From Gemmatimonadota bacterium (GTDB taxonomy: Bacteria; Gemmatimonadota; Gemmatimonadetes; Longimicrobiales; Gaopeijiaceae), in the NCBI GenBank assembly GCA_009840215.1, contig VXOC01000046.1, forward strand, positions 1-38,155: DNA of 38,155 nucleotides, written 5' to 3'. The notes under the pieces are model-generated. The model did no database searches. It saw only the letters and a list, made by a program, of their open reading frames with translations, and was not told the origin of the DNA. Position 1 is the first letter of the stretch. Every line of letters begins with the position of its first letter. This document shows positions 15,280-24,418 of this stretch, one piece after another. A program made the translations under genes and the position numbers.

Positions 15280-17019
15280 TCATTCGGCCGGGCGAATGTC
15301 CACGACCCTGCCCTCCACCGTGGTCACGCCTCTGAAGGTATTCTCCAGAAGCGTGAAGGCCACGTCCACCGGGCGGTTCGCGATCGCATCCAGCGAGACG
15401 CGTTCCACGAGCCGAAAGCCGATGGCACCCAACCCGCTGCCGTTCTGAAGCATGCGAAACTTGAGGTGACCCCCTTTCAGCACCCGTGGGGGGCGGGCGA
15501 AGGTAACACGCCTCGCCATGAACACCGGCTCGGCGTTGCCCCGGCCGTAAGGGCCCCCGTATCGCATGTAACGGCTCAACTCGAGGTCGATTTCGCCGAG
15601 CCCGATCTCGGCGTCCACGTACAGCACCGGCCGGGGTTCCTCGTTCCCCAGCCGCTCGCGGGCCACACCCTGAAACGCCTCGCGAAAGGCGTCGATTCGG
15701 TCGCGCCGTATATCCAGTCCCGCTGCCTGGTGGTGTCCTCCGAAGCGGTCGAGGTGGTCGGAACACGCCGAGATGGCGCCGTGAAGGTCGAAGGGCGGAA
15801 TCGATCGCGCGCTCCCCCGCCCCGCCTCCCCGTCCAGAGCGATCACCACCGCCGGCCTGTGGATGCGCTCCACCACCCGTGACGCCACGATCCCGATCAC
15901 ACCCGGGTGCCAATCTTCCCCCACGACCACCACCGCCCGGTCGCGTGCCGGATCATAGCTCTCACCCAGGGCGGCGAGCGCCTCCGCGGCGGTCCGGCGC
16001 TCCAGGTCGCGGCGTTCGGCGTTGTTCCTTTCCAGGAGGGACGCCAGTCGACGCGCCTCGTCGGAGTCCCCGGTGAGGAGCAGCGTGAGGGCCTTCCCCG
16101 CGTCTCCGACCCGGCCCGCCGCGTTGATGCGCGGACCGATCCGGAAGGCCACCGCATCGGCTCCGACCGGATCGCCCGGCGTCAGGTCCGCGCTCCTCAT
16201 CAGCTCCGCCAGGCCACGGCGGCGCGCCTGCGAGAGCACCCGCAGACCGTAGCGGGTCAGGACACGGTTCTCCCCCTGCAACTTCATCTGGTCGGCCACG
16301 GTCGCCACCGCGACCAGATCGAGGTAGTTCCAGGCCTCATCGACGGGCTGTCCAAGGGCACGGGCGACGAGTTGTCCGACCTTGAATGCGACGCCTGCGC
16401 CGCAGAGGTCCTTGTTGGGGTAGGAGCAATCGGGACGGTTGGGATTGACGACCGCCAGCGCATCCGGAAGGCACGGGCCGGGCGCGTGATGATCGGTGAC
16501 GATGACGTCCACCCCGGCGTCGGCCGCGAGGCGCACGGGCTCCAGCGCGGCGATGCCGCAGTCCACCGTCACCAAAACGGATGCGTTGCGGGCAGCAGCG
16601 CGTTCCACGCCGGGGCGTGACAGGTCGTAGCCGTGCCGGAACCTGTCCGGGACGATCGGCTCTGCCCTCCCTCCCAGCGCGCGGATCCAGTGGGTCAGGA
16701 GCGCCGTGCCCGAAACCCCGTCCGCGTCGTAGTCGCCGTGGACCACCACCATCTCGTCCCGCTGGATGGCGTGGACGATCCGGCGCGCCGCCACCTCGGC
16801 GTCGAGCAGGAGGGCGGGATCGTGAAGCGACGTCAAGAGAGGGCGCAGGAAGGATCTGGCGGCCGCGGGCTCGGTGTACCCCCGCACGGCAAGCAGCCGG
16901 CATAGTGGCGCGGGCAGCTTCAGGCTGTGCTCGAGGTCTCGGACCGTATGTGGATCGGGGGGACTGCGGAGCTTCCAGACGGGCCTGGCAGCTCGTGGAC
17001 GAGATGCGCCCGGAGTCAC
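15280..17019 (-). CDS. recJ: Single-stranded-DNA-specific exonuclease RecJ
   Basis: RecJ is a 5'-3' single-strand DNA exonuclease used in recombination and mismatch repair. The 579-residue protein has the DHH-family motifs in order: HGDYDADG at 94-101, VDCG at 152-155, TDHH at 175-178, NPNRPDC, FRIGPRINAAGR, then the DHHA1 domain with GRGSARSIPPFDLH and FGGHHQAAG, and a C-terminal OB-like region. The start is a GTG at 17017-17019 without a clear ribosome binding site; a start slightly inside is possible, since the first 20 residues are unconserved. It follows the zinc-ribbon coiled-coil gene by 22 bases. Confidence 0.95.
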   Translation of the reverse strand: MTPGASRPRAARPVWKLRSPPDPHTVRDLEHSLKLPAPLCRLLAVRGYTEPAAARSFLRPLLTSLHDPALLLDAEVAARRIVHAIQRDEMVVVHGDYDADGVSGTALLTHWIRALGGRAEPIVPDRFRHGYDLSRPGVERAAARNASVLVTVDCGIAALEPVRLAADAGVDVIVTDHHAPGPCLPDALAVVNPNRPDCSYPNKDLCGAGVAFKVGQLVARALGQPVDEAWNYLDLVAVATVADQMKLQGENRVLTRYGLRVLSQARRRGLAELMRSADLTPGDPVGADAVAFRIGPRINAAGRVGDAGKALTLLLTGDSDEARRLASLLERNNAERRDLERRTAAEALAALGESYDPARDRAVVVVGEDWHPGVIGIVASRVVERIHRPAVVIALDGEAGRGSARSIPPFDLHGAISACSDHLDRFGGHHQAAGLDIRRDRIDAFREAFQGVARERLGNEEPRPVLYVDAEIGLGEIDLELSRYMRYGGPYGRGNAEPVFMARRVTFARPPRVLKGGHLKFRMLQNGSGLGAIGFRLVERVSLDAIANRPVDVAFTLLENTFRGVTTVEGRVVDIRPAE

Positions 17020-17041
17020 CCGGGTTGGTGTCCGCGCAGGG

Positions 17042-17812
17042 TCAAATGGAGGCGTCGGCCCCGTGGAGCGACGGGGACCCGGATTCGGCGGGAGCGGCCG
17101 GTGCGGTTACGATGACGCCGCACGCCTCGCATCGGACAAGCGGCGCGCGCGTGCGGATCTCGTTCTGCACCTGGAGGGGGATGACCGAGAAGCACGAGCC
17201 ACAGGCGCCATCCTCGGTCATGGGCGCGACCGCGACCCGGCGTCCGCCCTGTGCGAGATGGTCGTAGGCGCGCAGATACCTCGGGTCGATTTCGGAGGCG
17301 AACTCCTCGCGCCGGGCTTCCAGCGACGCGACCTCGGCCCGGGCCAGCTCGCGCTCGGCCAGCAGTTCGTCCCGGCGGGGGCCGACACTCAAGCGTGCCT
17401 CTTCCATCGCGGACCGCTGGTCTTCGAGGCGTGCCTCGAATCTCGAGATCTGGTCGAGGAGGTTGACGACCTCCTGTTCCTCCTGGTCCAGCGCCCGGCG
17501 CACCAGGCCCAGCTCCGCCTGGACCGCAGCCTCTTCGCGCACGGTTCTCACCAGATTCAGCCTCTCTTCCAACCGGTGCACGCGGGCCTGCTTCTCCTCG
17601 GCCGCAAGCCGCAGGCGCCGCTCCTCGAGCCGCAGGTCGCGCACCCGGTTCTCGGTCACGTCCACATCCCCGGCCAGACGAATGGCCGGTGCCTCGACCT
17701 CCGCCAGCTTGGGATCGTAGGAATCGATGCGGTCCCGGGTCTCCCGGATCTTCCTGTCCATGGTCTGGAGCTCCAGCAGCCGGCTGGAGACCGGGCCGTT
17801 GTCGAGCGTCAC
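17042..17812 (-). CDS. Coiled-coil C4-type zinc-ribbon protein (COG1579-like)
   Basis: A 256-residue protein with a long charged helical coiled coil (about residues 10-180) and a C-terminal ribbon with CGSC and CEAC cysteine pairs separated by about 24 residues. This layout matches the COG1579 / zf-RING_7 family, conserved near nif3 or dnaG genes in many bacteria and often described as possibly nucleic-acid binding; no firm function is known. The frame is open to 17857, but that overlaps the end of dnaG. The GTG at 17810-17812, 17 bases after the dnaG stop with GGGAG upstream, is preferred. A short poorly ordered tail follows the ribbon. Confidence 0.85.
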   Translation of the reverse strand: MTLDNGPVSSRLLELQTMDRKIRETRDRIDSYDPKLAEVEAPAIRLAGDVDVTENRVRDLRLEERRLRLAAEEKQARVHRLEERLNLVRTVREEAAVQAELGLVRRALDQEEQEVVNLLDQISRFEARLEDQRSAMEEARLSVGPRRDELLAERELARAEVASLEARREEFASEIDPRYLRAYDHLAQGGRRVAVAPMTEDGACGSCFSVIPLQVQNEIRTRAPLVRCEACGVIVTAPAAPAESGSPSLHGADASI

Positions 17813-17829
17813 TGTCTGTCTTCTCCCTT

Positions 17830-19623
17830 CTATGGGGTTCTCGCCACTGCCTTCCACGCGGACCTGGACCAGTCCTCCACCGGAAGGCCGCGCTTTTCCT
17901 TGTTCAAACTATCGATATCGCGAAGCAATCTCAGTTGTTCCTGAGTTCCAGCCGCTTCCGCAAGCTCCGCCGCCAGTGCGTCAAGGCGACGGTTGATCGC
18001 CCTGAACTGGAGGCGTGAAGCCGTCTCCTCCAGGACCCTCTCCGGAGACTCCGGCACCTCCGGATCCGCCATCAGGCGCTCGAAGTGCGGGACCGCCTCC
18101 GGCATCGTCCCCTCCGGGAGCACCGTGAGCTCCGGTTTCTCAACCAGCCCTTCGAAGATGGCACGGAGAAACGCGTCCTCCAAATCGGATGGGCCCAATC
18201 GTTCTCCTGCCTTTTCGATCATGTCCCTTCGTTTCACCAACAGGAGCATCAACATCCGCTCCGGTCCGAGCCCCTGGTGAGCGGGCAGCTTTCCGGCACG
18301 ACGGATCCGGCGCGTGCGAGGGCCCCTCACCGCCGCCTGCTCGCGCAGTTCGGCTTCCAGCGTGTCTCGCTGGACCCCGGTGAGCTCGGCCACCCGCGTC
18401 ACATAGAGGTCGCGCACCCTCGCGTCCCGCGCCGCCCGGAGCGTCGGCAGCAGACGGTCCAGGGCACGGCGCGTCTTGTCGATCGAGTCGAACCAGCCGC
18501 GTTCCTCCAGAATGGCGATCTTGCGGTCCAGCACATCCACGGCCTGGGCCACGAAGCCGCGGACGGCGTCAGCCCCGCCCGAGCGCGCAACCGAATCGGG
18601 GTCTTCACCATCGGGCAGGGTGACGACCGACGCGTGCAGCCCCTGCCCCAGCAGCGTGTCGGCGGCACGGAAGGTGGCGCGCAGCCCCGCCGGATCGCTG
18701 TCGAAGAGAAGTCGCACCTGGGTCGTATATCTCTTAAGGAGCCGGGCGTGCGATTCGGTCAGCGACGTGCCCAGGGGCGCCACCACGTTGCGGATGCCCA
18801 CAGCCGCAAGCGAAACCACATCCATGAAACCCTCGACCACCATCACCGAGGCGTCGCGGCGGATGTGGTTGCGGGCCCAGCTCAGGCCGTACAGGACCTC
18901 GCCCTTGTGGAAGATCGGGCTCTCGGGCGAGTTCAGGTACTTGGGCGCGCCCTTCCCCTCCTTGCCCAGGAGCCGGCCACCGAAGGCCAGCACCCGTCCG
19001 GTCACCGATTCGATCGGGAAGACGATGCGGTTGCGGAAGGCGTCGTAGGGCTCCCTCCCCTTTTCGCTCTTCTTCACAAGGCCCAGTTCCAGGAGGATGC
19101 CTTCGTCCAGACCGTGCACCGACGCGGCTTCGCGGAAGGCGCCCCATTCGTCGGGCGCGAATCCCAGTCCGAAGCGTTCGCCCGCCTCGCGGCCGATTCC
19201 CCGGCCCTCGAGGTAGTCGCGTGCGCCCTCCCCGCCCTCCCACTCCCACAGACGCTCCTGGAAGAAGGCATTCGCGTGCGCCGACGCCTCGTAGTAGGGG
19301 CGCCAGGGATCGTCCCGTCCCTGCCCCTTCCTGACCTCGCGGACATCGACGCCGCTGCGCGCGCCCACATGCTTGACCGCATCGACGAAGCTCATCCCCT
19401 GGTGCTTCATGAGGAAGGAGAAGACGTCCCCCGACTCCCCCGACGAGAAGTCGTGGAAGAACGCCTTGGCCGGAATCACGTAGAAGGAGGGTGTCTTCTC
19501 CTTCTTGAAGGGGCTGAGCCCCCTGAACTCCTTGCCGGCCTTCTTCAGCTGGACGAATTCGCCGATCACTCCGACGATATCGGCCCGGGCGCGGACTTCC
19601 TCGACGACGTCGTCGGGTATCAT
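17830..19623 (-). CDS. dnaG: DNA primase DnaG lacking the usual zinc ligands
   Basis: DnaG makes RNA primers at the replication fork with the DnaB helicase. The 597-residue protein has the N-terminal CHC2-type domain (about 1-100), the RNA-polymerase domain with RNRIVFPI at 197-204, and the TOPRIM catalytic residues E264 (VVEGFMDV) and D308/D310 (LFDSDPAG). A helicase-binding C-terminal domain follows. The four zinc ligands are all replaced: C to S37, H to K40, C to D58, C to S61, while the surrounding motif (GLSPFKKEKTPSF, SGDVFSFLM) is kept. Zinc-independent folding is likely; I recall similar losses in some alphaproteobacterial primases, not checked. The ATG abuts the mutS2 stop (TAG-ATG). 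It is very unlikely to be a pseudogene. Confidence 0.96.
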   Translation of the reverse strand: MIPDDVVEEVRARADIVGVIGEFVQLKKAGKEFRGLSPFKKEKTPSFYVIPAKAFFHDFSSGESGDVFSFLMKHQGMSFVDAVKHVGARSGVDVREVRKGQGRDDPWRPYYEASAHANAFFQERLWEWEGGEGARDYLEGRGIGREAGERFGLGFAPDEWGAFREAASVHGLDEGILLELGLVKKSEKGREPYDAFRNRIVFPIESVTGRVLAFGGRLLGKEGKGAPKYLNSPESPIFHKGEVLYGLSWARNHIRRDASVMVVEGFMDVVSLAAVGIRNVVAPLGTSLTESHARLLKRYTTQVRLLFDSDPAGLRATFRAADTLLGQGLHASVVTLPDGEDPDSVARSGGADAVRGFVAQAVDVLDRKIAILEERGWFDSIDKTRRALDRLLPTLRAARDARVRDLYVTRVAELTGVQRDTLEAELREQAAVRGPRTRRIRRAGKLPAHQGLGPERMLMLLLVKRRDMIEKAGERLGPSDLEDAFLRAIFEGLVEKPELTVLPEGTMPEAVPHFERLMADPEVPESPERVLEETASRLQFRAINRRLDALAAELAEAAGTQEQLRLLRDIDSLNKEKRGLPVEDWSRSAWKAVARTP

Positions 19624-22029
19624 CTATCGGATCCTCGCCACGGTCACGCCGAAACCGCCTTCGCCCGGCTTGCCCGGACGGAACCGCTCCACCCGGGCGT
19701 CCCGGCCGAGCACCACGGCCACCCGTTCGCGCAGCGCTCCCGTCCCCTTGCCGTGAATGACGCGGAGTTCGCGCAGGTCGGCCACTGTGGCCGCGTCCAG
19801 CGCGAGAGAGAGGGCGACCTCCGCCTCGTCGGCTCGCTGTCCCCGCAGGTCCACCTCGGTCGACGCCTCGATGTCCACGGCGGTCCAGCGCCCCGAGTGG
19901 CCTCGGCGTGCTCCCGTGTCTCCGAGTCGTACCCCTTCATCCTCTCCGTCGCCATCCGGCACCAGCCGGCTTCGCCCCGCCCGCAGTTTCACCCCCCCCA
20001 CCTTCACCACCACACGCTCCCCGTCCACCTCCACCACCGTTCCGCGGGCCCCCGAATCCGCCATGCGCACCTTCGCACCCGGTCTCAGCAACAGACCGGG
20101 GGCCGGATCCGTGCGCGGCGGGGAAGGGCTCGGCTCGTCGAGCGCCCGAACCGCGTCCTCCACCGTTCGGCGCGCCTCGCGCGAGGCTTCGCGGAGCGCC
20201 TCACCCGCGCGCACCCGCTCCTCGAGGCCGGCTATCGCCTCGTCGACCGTGGAACGGGCCCGCAGGAGCATTTGGCGGGCCTCGCTGCGGGACCTCGCGG
20301 TGTGTTTCCGCTCGGCAAGGCGCAGTTGCTCCTCGCGCGCCTCCATCTCCGTGCGCAGCGTGGCCGTGCGCTCCCTCTCGGCCTCCAGCTCGGCCAGCAT
20401 TCCCGACACCCGCCGTTCCTTCCGCTCCAGTTCTTCCAGGAGGCCGTCCATCCGGGCGTCGGCGGTATCGCGGTAGGCGTCGGCGCGGTCCAGCACCTCC
20501 TCGGGGAAGCCCAGCCCCCGCGCGATCGCGAGGCCGTAGCTGCGCCCCGGACGGCCCTTGGTGAAACGGTAGGTGGGCTGAAGGCGCTCGCCGTCGAAGT
20601 TCAGCGACGCGTTCACGATGCGGTTGCCCGGGGCGGCCAGCCGCTTGAGCCCGCCCAGGTGCGAGGTCACCACGGCGGTGCACCCGCGCTCGGCCAACGT
20701 TTCCACGAGGGCACGCGCCAGGGCCTCGCCCTCCCCGGGATCGGTGCCTCCACCCGGCTCGTCGATGAGAACGAGGGACCGGGGGCCCGCCCGCTCCAGG
20801 ATCGTGCGCAGGCCCTGCAGGTGGGCGGAGAAGGTCGACAGGCTGTCCGCGATCGACTGTCCGTCGCCCGATTCGGCCAGGAACGAATCGAAGACGGGGA
20901 GCCGGGTTCCGGGCCCCGCCGGCGGAATCACCCCCGACTGGGCCAGCGCCGAGATCAGCCCGACCGATCTCAGGAAGACTGTCTTGCCGCCGGCGTTGGG
21001 GCCGGTCACAACCACCACGCCCTCGTCGGCACCGAGGTCGAGATCAAAGGGGACCGTGCCGGACCCCGCGGCGATCAGCAGCGGATGACGCCCGCCCCGA
21101 ATGCGCAGCGGCCGCCCGCCGACTTCGGGAACGCTCCCTTCCCAGATGCTCGCCGCCCGGGACAGCGCGACCCGGCGGTCCATCTCGGTCAGTGCCGCGT
21201 GCGAGTCCTCCAGGGCACCGGCGAAGGGGCGGCAGCGGTCGGTCAGCGTGCGCAGCACCCGGTGGATCTCCCGCGCCTCCGCGCGTTCGAGCGCCCGCGC
21301 CCCGTTCATCATCTCGATCGCCGACGGCGGCTCCACGAAAAGCGTGGCCCCGGATGACGATTCGTCGTGCACGTACCCGCCCACGGTGCGCCGCCCCTCC
21401 CTGCGCAGGGGGATCACGTAGCGCCCCTCGCGAATGGTGACGGACGCCCCCGCGACCCGGTGCCGCTCGCTCAACCCTTCCAGCAGCTTCTCCAGGTGGG
21501 CTACGACGCGGTTGTGGGCACCCGCAAGCTGGCCGCGAATCCTACCCAGTTCGCGGCTGGCCGTGTCGAGAACCGTGCCGTCGGCGTCCACGGCGCGGCC
21601 AATCGCCTCTTCAAGGGACGGTTCCGCCAGGAGTCGGCGCCCGAGCGTGCGCAGCGTCGGCAGATCCCGGGCCTCCTCGGCGAGCTGGTCCCCGAGCGCC
21701 GCGCCCGCCCGCAGCAGGCCGCCCAACACCGCCAGCCCCTCCGGCGCCAGCACCGACCCGTCCACTCCCAGCCGCCCGATGGACACGCCGGCCTCCGGCA
21801 CGTTCGGGAACACCCAGTCGTCCCGGCCCGACAGGAAACGGCGGGTCTCGTCAACCGCGGCGAGCCGGTCGCGCACGGTACCCGCATCCGATGACGGACG
21901 GAGTGCGAGCACCGCCTGCCTACCCGCCCGCGTGGCGGCAAACCCGGCGACGTACTCCAGGACCTTCCGGAAGTCGAGGACCTGGAGAACGCTCACGGAC
22001 ATCCGGCTGCACGCCCCCTCACCGTCCAT
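19624..22029 (-). CDS. mutS2: Endonuclease MutS2
   Basis: MutS2 is a MutS paralogue without the mismatch-recognition domain. Members have been linked to suppression of recombination and to resolving collided ribosomes. The 801-residue protein (from the longest start) has the lever/clamp region, Walker A GPNAGGKT at 343-350, Walker B LVLIDEPGGGTDPGEGEALA, a long coiled coil rich in E and R after it, a KOW-like GARGTVVEVDGERVVVKVGG segment, and a C-terminal Smr domain with VDLRGQRADEAE and VIHGKGTGALRE. The start could instead be the ATG at 22000-22002 (M10), which has GAGGGG upstream. It lies 43 bases after the GatB/YqeY gene and abuts dnaG. Confidence 0.95.
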   Translation of the reverse strand: MDGEGACSRMSVSVLQVLDFRKVLEYVAGFAATRAGRQAVLALRPSSDAGTVRDRLAAVDETRRFLSGRDDWVFPNVPEAGVSIGRLGVDGSVLAPEGLAVLGGLLRAGAALGDQLAEEARDLPTLRTLGRRLLAEPSLEEAIGRAVDADGTVLDTASRELGRIRGQLAGAHNRVVAHLEKLLEGLSERHRVAGASVTIREGRYVIPLRREGRRTVGGYVHDESSSGATLFVEPPSAIEMMNGARALERAEAREIHRVLRTLTDRCRPFAGALEDSHAALTEMDRRVALSRAASIWEGSVPEVGGRPLRIRGGRHPLLIAAGSGTVPFDLDLGADEGVVVVTGPNAGGKTVFLRSVGLISALAQSGVIPPAGPGTRLPVFDSFLAESGDGQSIADSLSTFSAHLQGLRTILERAGPRSLVLIDEPGGGTDPGEGEALARALVETLAERGCTAVVTSHLGGLKRLAAPGNRIVNASLNFDGERLQPTYRFTKGRPGRSYGLAIARGLGFPEEVLDRADAYRDTADARMDGLLEELERKERRVSGMLAELEAERERTATLRTEMEAREEQLRLAERKHTARSRSEARQMLLRARSTVDEAIAGLEERVRAGEALREASREARRTVEDAVRALDEPSPSPPRTDPAPGLLLRPGAKVRMADSGARGTVVEVDGERVVVKVGGVKLRAGRSRLVPDGDGEDEGVRLGDTGARRGHSGRWTAVDIEASTEVDLRGQRADEAEVALSLALDAATVADLRELRVIHGKGTGALRERVAVVLGRDARVERFRPGKPGEGGFGVTVARIR

Positions 22030-22072
22030 CGCGCCCGTTGGCTGAAGACTGCGAGGCGCCCCCGAACGCCGG

Positions 22073-22516
22073 TCACCGGCCGGCCAACTCCTCCCGAACG
22101 ATCGCCGATGCGGCTTTTCCGTCGAAGCGGCCGCGAATCTCCGGCATCAGCCCGGACATTACCGCACCCATGTGACCGGCACCGGCCGCGATCAGTTCCC
22201 GTACGATCTCCCGCACCTGGTCGCCGTCGAGTTCGGCCGGAAGGTAGGTGCGCAGGACCTTCGCCTGCTCCTCCTCCCTGTCGGCGAGCTCGGGGCGGCC
22301 TCCATCCCTCATCATGGCGGCCGCGTCCAGCCGCTGCTTGACAGCCCGCGCCAGCACCCCGCGCACTCCGTCGTCGTCCAGGCCGGTGCCCGTTTCGATC
22401 TCCCGGTTGCGGATCTCGGCCAGTGCGGTGGAAAGCACCAGCGTGCGCTCCCGGTCCCGTTCGCGCCTGGCGTCGTTGAGGTCCGACCGCAACGCGTCCT
22501 TGAGCGAAGTCTTCAC
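22073..22516 (-). CDS. GatB/YqeY domain-containing protein
   Basis: A 147-residue protein of the YqeY family, resembling the tail domain of the GatB subunit of glutamyl-tRNA amidotransferase. Its role is thought to relate to tRNA-dependent amidation but is not settled. Visible landmarks: SLKDALRSDLNDARRERD at the start, the middle KVLRTYLPAEL, and the family ending MGAVMSGLMPEIRGRFDGKAAS. The GTG at 22514-22516 has an excellent GGAGGAG site seven bases upstream; the frame is open to 22615, but that part is not conserved. It is the first gene of the mutS2-dnaG-recJ run and is divergent from the plus-strand gene at 22777. Confidence 0.93.
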   Translation of the reverse strand: MKTSLKDALRSDLNDARRERDRERTLVLSTALAEIRNREIETGTGLDDDGVRGVLARAVKQRLDAAAMMRDGGRPELADREEEQAKVLRTYLPAELDGDQVREIVRELIAAGAGHMGAVMSGLMPEIRGRFDGKAASAIVREELAGR

Positions 22517-22776
22517 CTTGTCTCCTCCGTGCGTCACGACTGCCGGCGGTCCCGTCACGGCAGCCCACGATGCGTTGATTGCCGGCTCGACGGCGTCACA
22601 CCGAACCCGGCACACTCGAATATGGGCGGCAACGGGCCGGCGTGGATCAACGCGGCATCACCGCCCTCCGCCGGTTCATCAGCAAAACTGTCCCATCCTA
22701 CCATATCCGCCGCGGCACCGGGCGGGTAGAGTTGTCCCACCCCAGATCCGGGTGCCCCCCGACCAACCGAGGAACC
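22517..22776. other. Divergent intergenic region, 260 bp
   Basis: The longest stretch without a gene. It separates the minus-strand YqeY-mutS2-dnaG run from the only plus-strand gene, so it must hold at least one promoter for each side. Candidate -10-like sequences (TACCAT and TAGAGT on the plus strand, TATGGT and TAGGAT on the minus strand) have no good -35 partner. No operator-like dyad is evident by eye. A minus-strand open frame through it is not supported. Confidence 0.4.
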
Positions 22777-23166
22777 ATGATCAACCTGACCGAGTGCGTG
22801 GTGGACATTCTGCGGCGTTGCGGACCGGGCGCGCTGCCTGAGCGGGAGCTGCGCGCGGAACTGCTGCGCCGCCGTCCCCCGGTCGCGCTTGACACGGACA
22901 AGCTGCGGCTTCTGGCCGAGCAGTCCGGAAACCGCCTCCGCCTCCTGGAGGTCGAGCTGGATGCGCTCGAAGACCGCGGCGGAGTACCGATGGAAGCCTG
23001 GCTCGTCCTGACATCCCCGGAGGACGCGCCCGACAGTTCGATTCTGTCCGCTTCACTGTGGCAAAGCCTCTCCGCGCTGGCCGTCGCTGTCGAGAGGACG
23101 TCGCGGGTCGAAGTGTGCCGGTGGGCGGTCAAGGCCGAGGAGGCGCGCCGCATCACCCATCCGTGA
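22777..23166 (+). CDS. Hypothetical protein, only plus-strand gene in the window
   Basis: A 129-residue protein I do not recognise. The ATG has GAGGAA five bases upstream, and codon third positions are strongly G or C as in its neighbours, so it looks real. The frame is open upstream to 22579, but that stretch has weaker coding character and no ribosome site. The first 60 residues (LTECVVDILRRCGPGALPERELRAEL and on) resemble a winged-helix fold, followed by a strand-like LRLLEVELDAL and a less ordered alpha-helical half. No catalytic motif, signal peptide or membrane span is seen. It runs towards dnaJ and stops 31 bases before dnaJ's stop codon. Confidence 0.7.
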   Translation: MINLTECVVDILRRCGPGALPERELRAELLRRRPPVALDTDKLRLLAEQSGNRLRLLEVELDALEDRGGVPMEAWLVLTSPEDAPDSSILSASLWQSLSALAVAVERTSRVEVCRWAVKAEEARRITHP

Positions 23167-23197
23167 GCGGGTACCGCCGGGGTTCCTTCCGGGGACT

Positions 23198-24340
23198 CTA
23201 TCCCAGCGCTTCCCTCACCCTGGACCAGAAGGTCCTTCGCCTCTCCCGGTCGATCTTCTCGGGAGCGGGATCCTCCACCTTCCGCAGCTTGCGCATGACC
23301 CGTGCCTGCTCCCCGTCAAGGCGTTCCGGCACCCAGACCGCCAGGCGGACGAGGAGGTCACCGTGGTGGCGGCCGTTCAGCTCGGGCAGACCCTCTCCGC
23401 GAACCCGGATGACCTCACCGCTCTGCACCCCCGCCGGGACCTCGATCCCTGTGGTGCCACCCTCCACCGTCGGAACCGTCAGGTCGGTTCCCAGCGCAGC
23501 CTGGCTGAAGGTGATGGGGACTTCCACGATCAGGTCGATGCCGTCCCGGGTGAAGCGGTCGTGCCCGGCGACATCGATCAGCACGATGATGTCGCCGCGG
23601 GGACCTCCGCGCGGGCCCACGTTGCCCTCGCCCCGCAGCGTGATGTAGTTCTCCGACGACACGCCCGCAGGCACGTTCACCTGGATCCGGCGGTCGACCC
23701 GCGTGCGGCCCTCGCCGTGACAGGCCTGGCAGTGCTCCGAGATGACCGTACCCTCTCCACGGCAGCTGCGGCACGGCGCCACGCTCACGAACTGTCCAAA
23801 GACGGAGCGTTCGACCCGGCGCTCTTCTCCGGCACCCTGGCAGGTCGCGCACGGGAGGGGTCGGGCGCCGTCCTTCACGCCCGTGCCGCCACAGGAGTCG
23901 CAGGCCTCGAGGACCGCCACCCGCAGCTTCTTCGACACACCCGCGCGGACATCCCGGAGGGTGAGGGGAAGCTTCAGGCGCAGGGACTTGCCCCGCATGG
24001 GCCTGTTCCCCGCGCGCCTTCCGCCGAAGAGGCTCTCGAATCCCCCGAAACCGCCGAAGTCCCGCATGAAGACTTCCAGCGCGTCGGAGAAGTCGAAGCC
24101 GCCGCCGGGGCCCCCCGGACCCCGCAACCCCTCCCGGCCGTAGCGGTCGTAGCGGGCGCGCCTGGCCGGATCCCTCAGGACCTCGTACGCCTCGGTCACC
24201 TCCTTGAAGCGTTCCTCGGACTCGCGCGAGCCTTCGTTTCTGTCCGGGTGGTGTTCGAGCGCGACCTTGCGGTACGCCTTCTTGATCTCTTCCTGTCCCG
24301 CGCCGCGCGGTACCCGGAGCAGTTCATAGTAGTCGGCCAT
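23198..24340 (-). CDS. dnaJ: Chaperone protein DnaJ
   Basis: DnaJ is the Hsp40 co-chaperone that delivers substrates to DnaK and triggers its ATPase. The 380-residue protein has the J domain with HPD at 31-33, a glycine/phenylalanine-rich linker (about 73-110), and four cysteine repeats, C147-C150, C164-C167, C190-C193 and C204-C207, that bind two zincs. The C-terminal substrate-binding barrels follow. It is a full type I DnaJ. It follows hrcA by 78 bases with a GGAAG site before the ATG. Neither grpE nor dnaK is here, unlike the common hrcA-grpE-dnaK-dnaJ order. Confidence 0.96.
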   Translation of the reverse strand: MADYYELLRVPRGAGQEEIKKAYRKVALEHHPDRNEGSRESEERFKEVTEAYEVLRDPARRARYDRYGREGLRGPGGPGGGFDFSDALEVFMRDFGGFGGFESLFGGRRAGNRPMRGKSLRLKLPLTLRDVRAGVSKKLRVAVLEACDSCGGTGVKDGARPLPCATCQGAGEERRVERSVFGQFVSVAPCRSCRGEGTVISEHCQACHGEGRTRVDRRIQVNVPAGVSSENYITLRGEGNVGPRGGPRGDIIVLIDVAGHDRFTRDGIDLIVEVPITFSQAALGTDLTVPTVEGGTTGIEVPAGVQSGEVIRVRGEGLPELNGRHHGDLLVRLAVWVPERLDGEQARVMRKLRKVEDPAPEKIDRERRRTFWSRVREALG

Positions 24341-24418
24341 CTATCTTCCGTGCTGCCCCTCCGGCAGTCCGCAAACGCCGCGCCGCTCCAATCGGCGGGG
24401 ATCCTCCGTCACGGACCG

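Noticed and set aside
18085-21357. Open frame of 1090 codons on the plus strand
   Set aside because: It lies opposite dnaG and mutS2, has no domain, and is rich in H, R, P, G and Q as expected from the antisense of GC-rich coding DNA.
23167-23197. Possible bidirectional terminator between the plus-strand gene and dnaJ
   Set aside because: The GC-rich stretch has direct, not inverted, CCGGGG repeats, so a stable hairpin is not supported.
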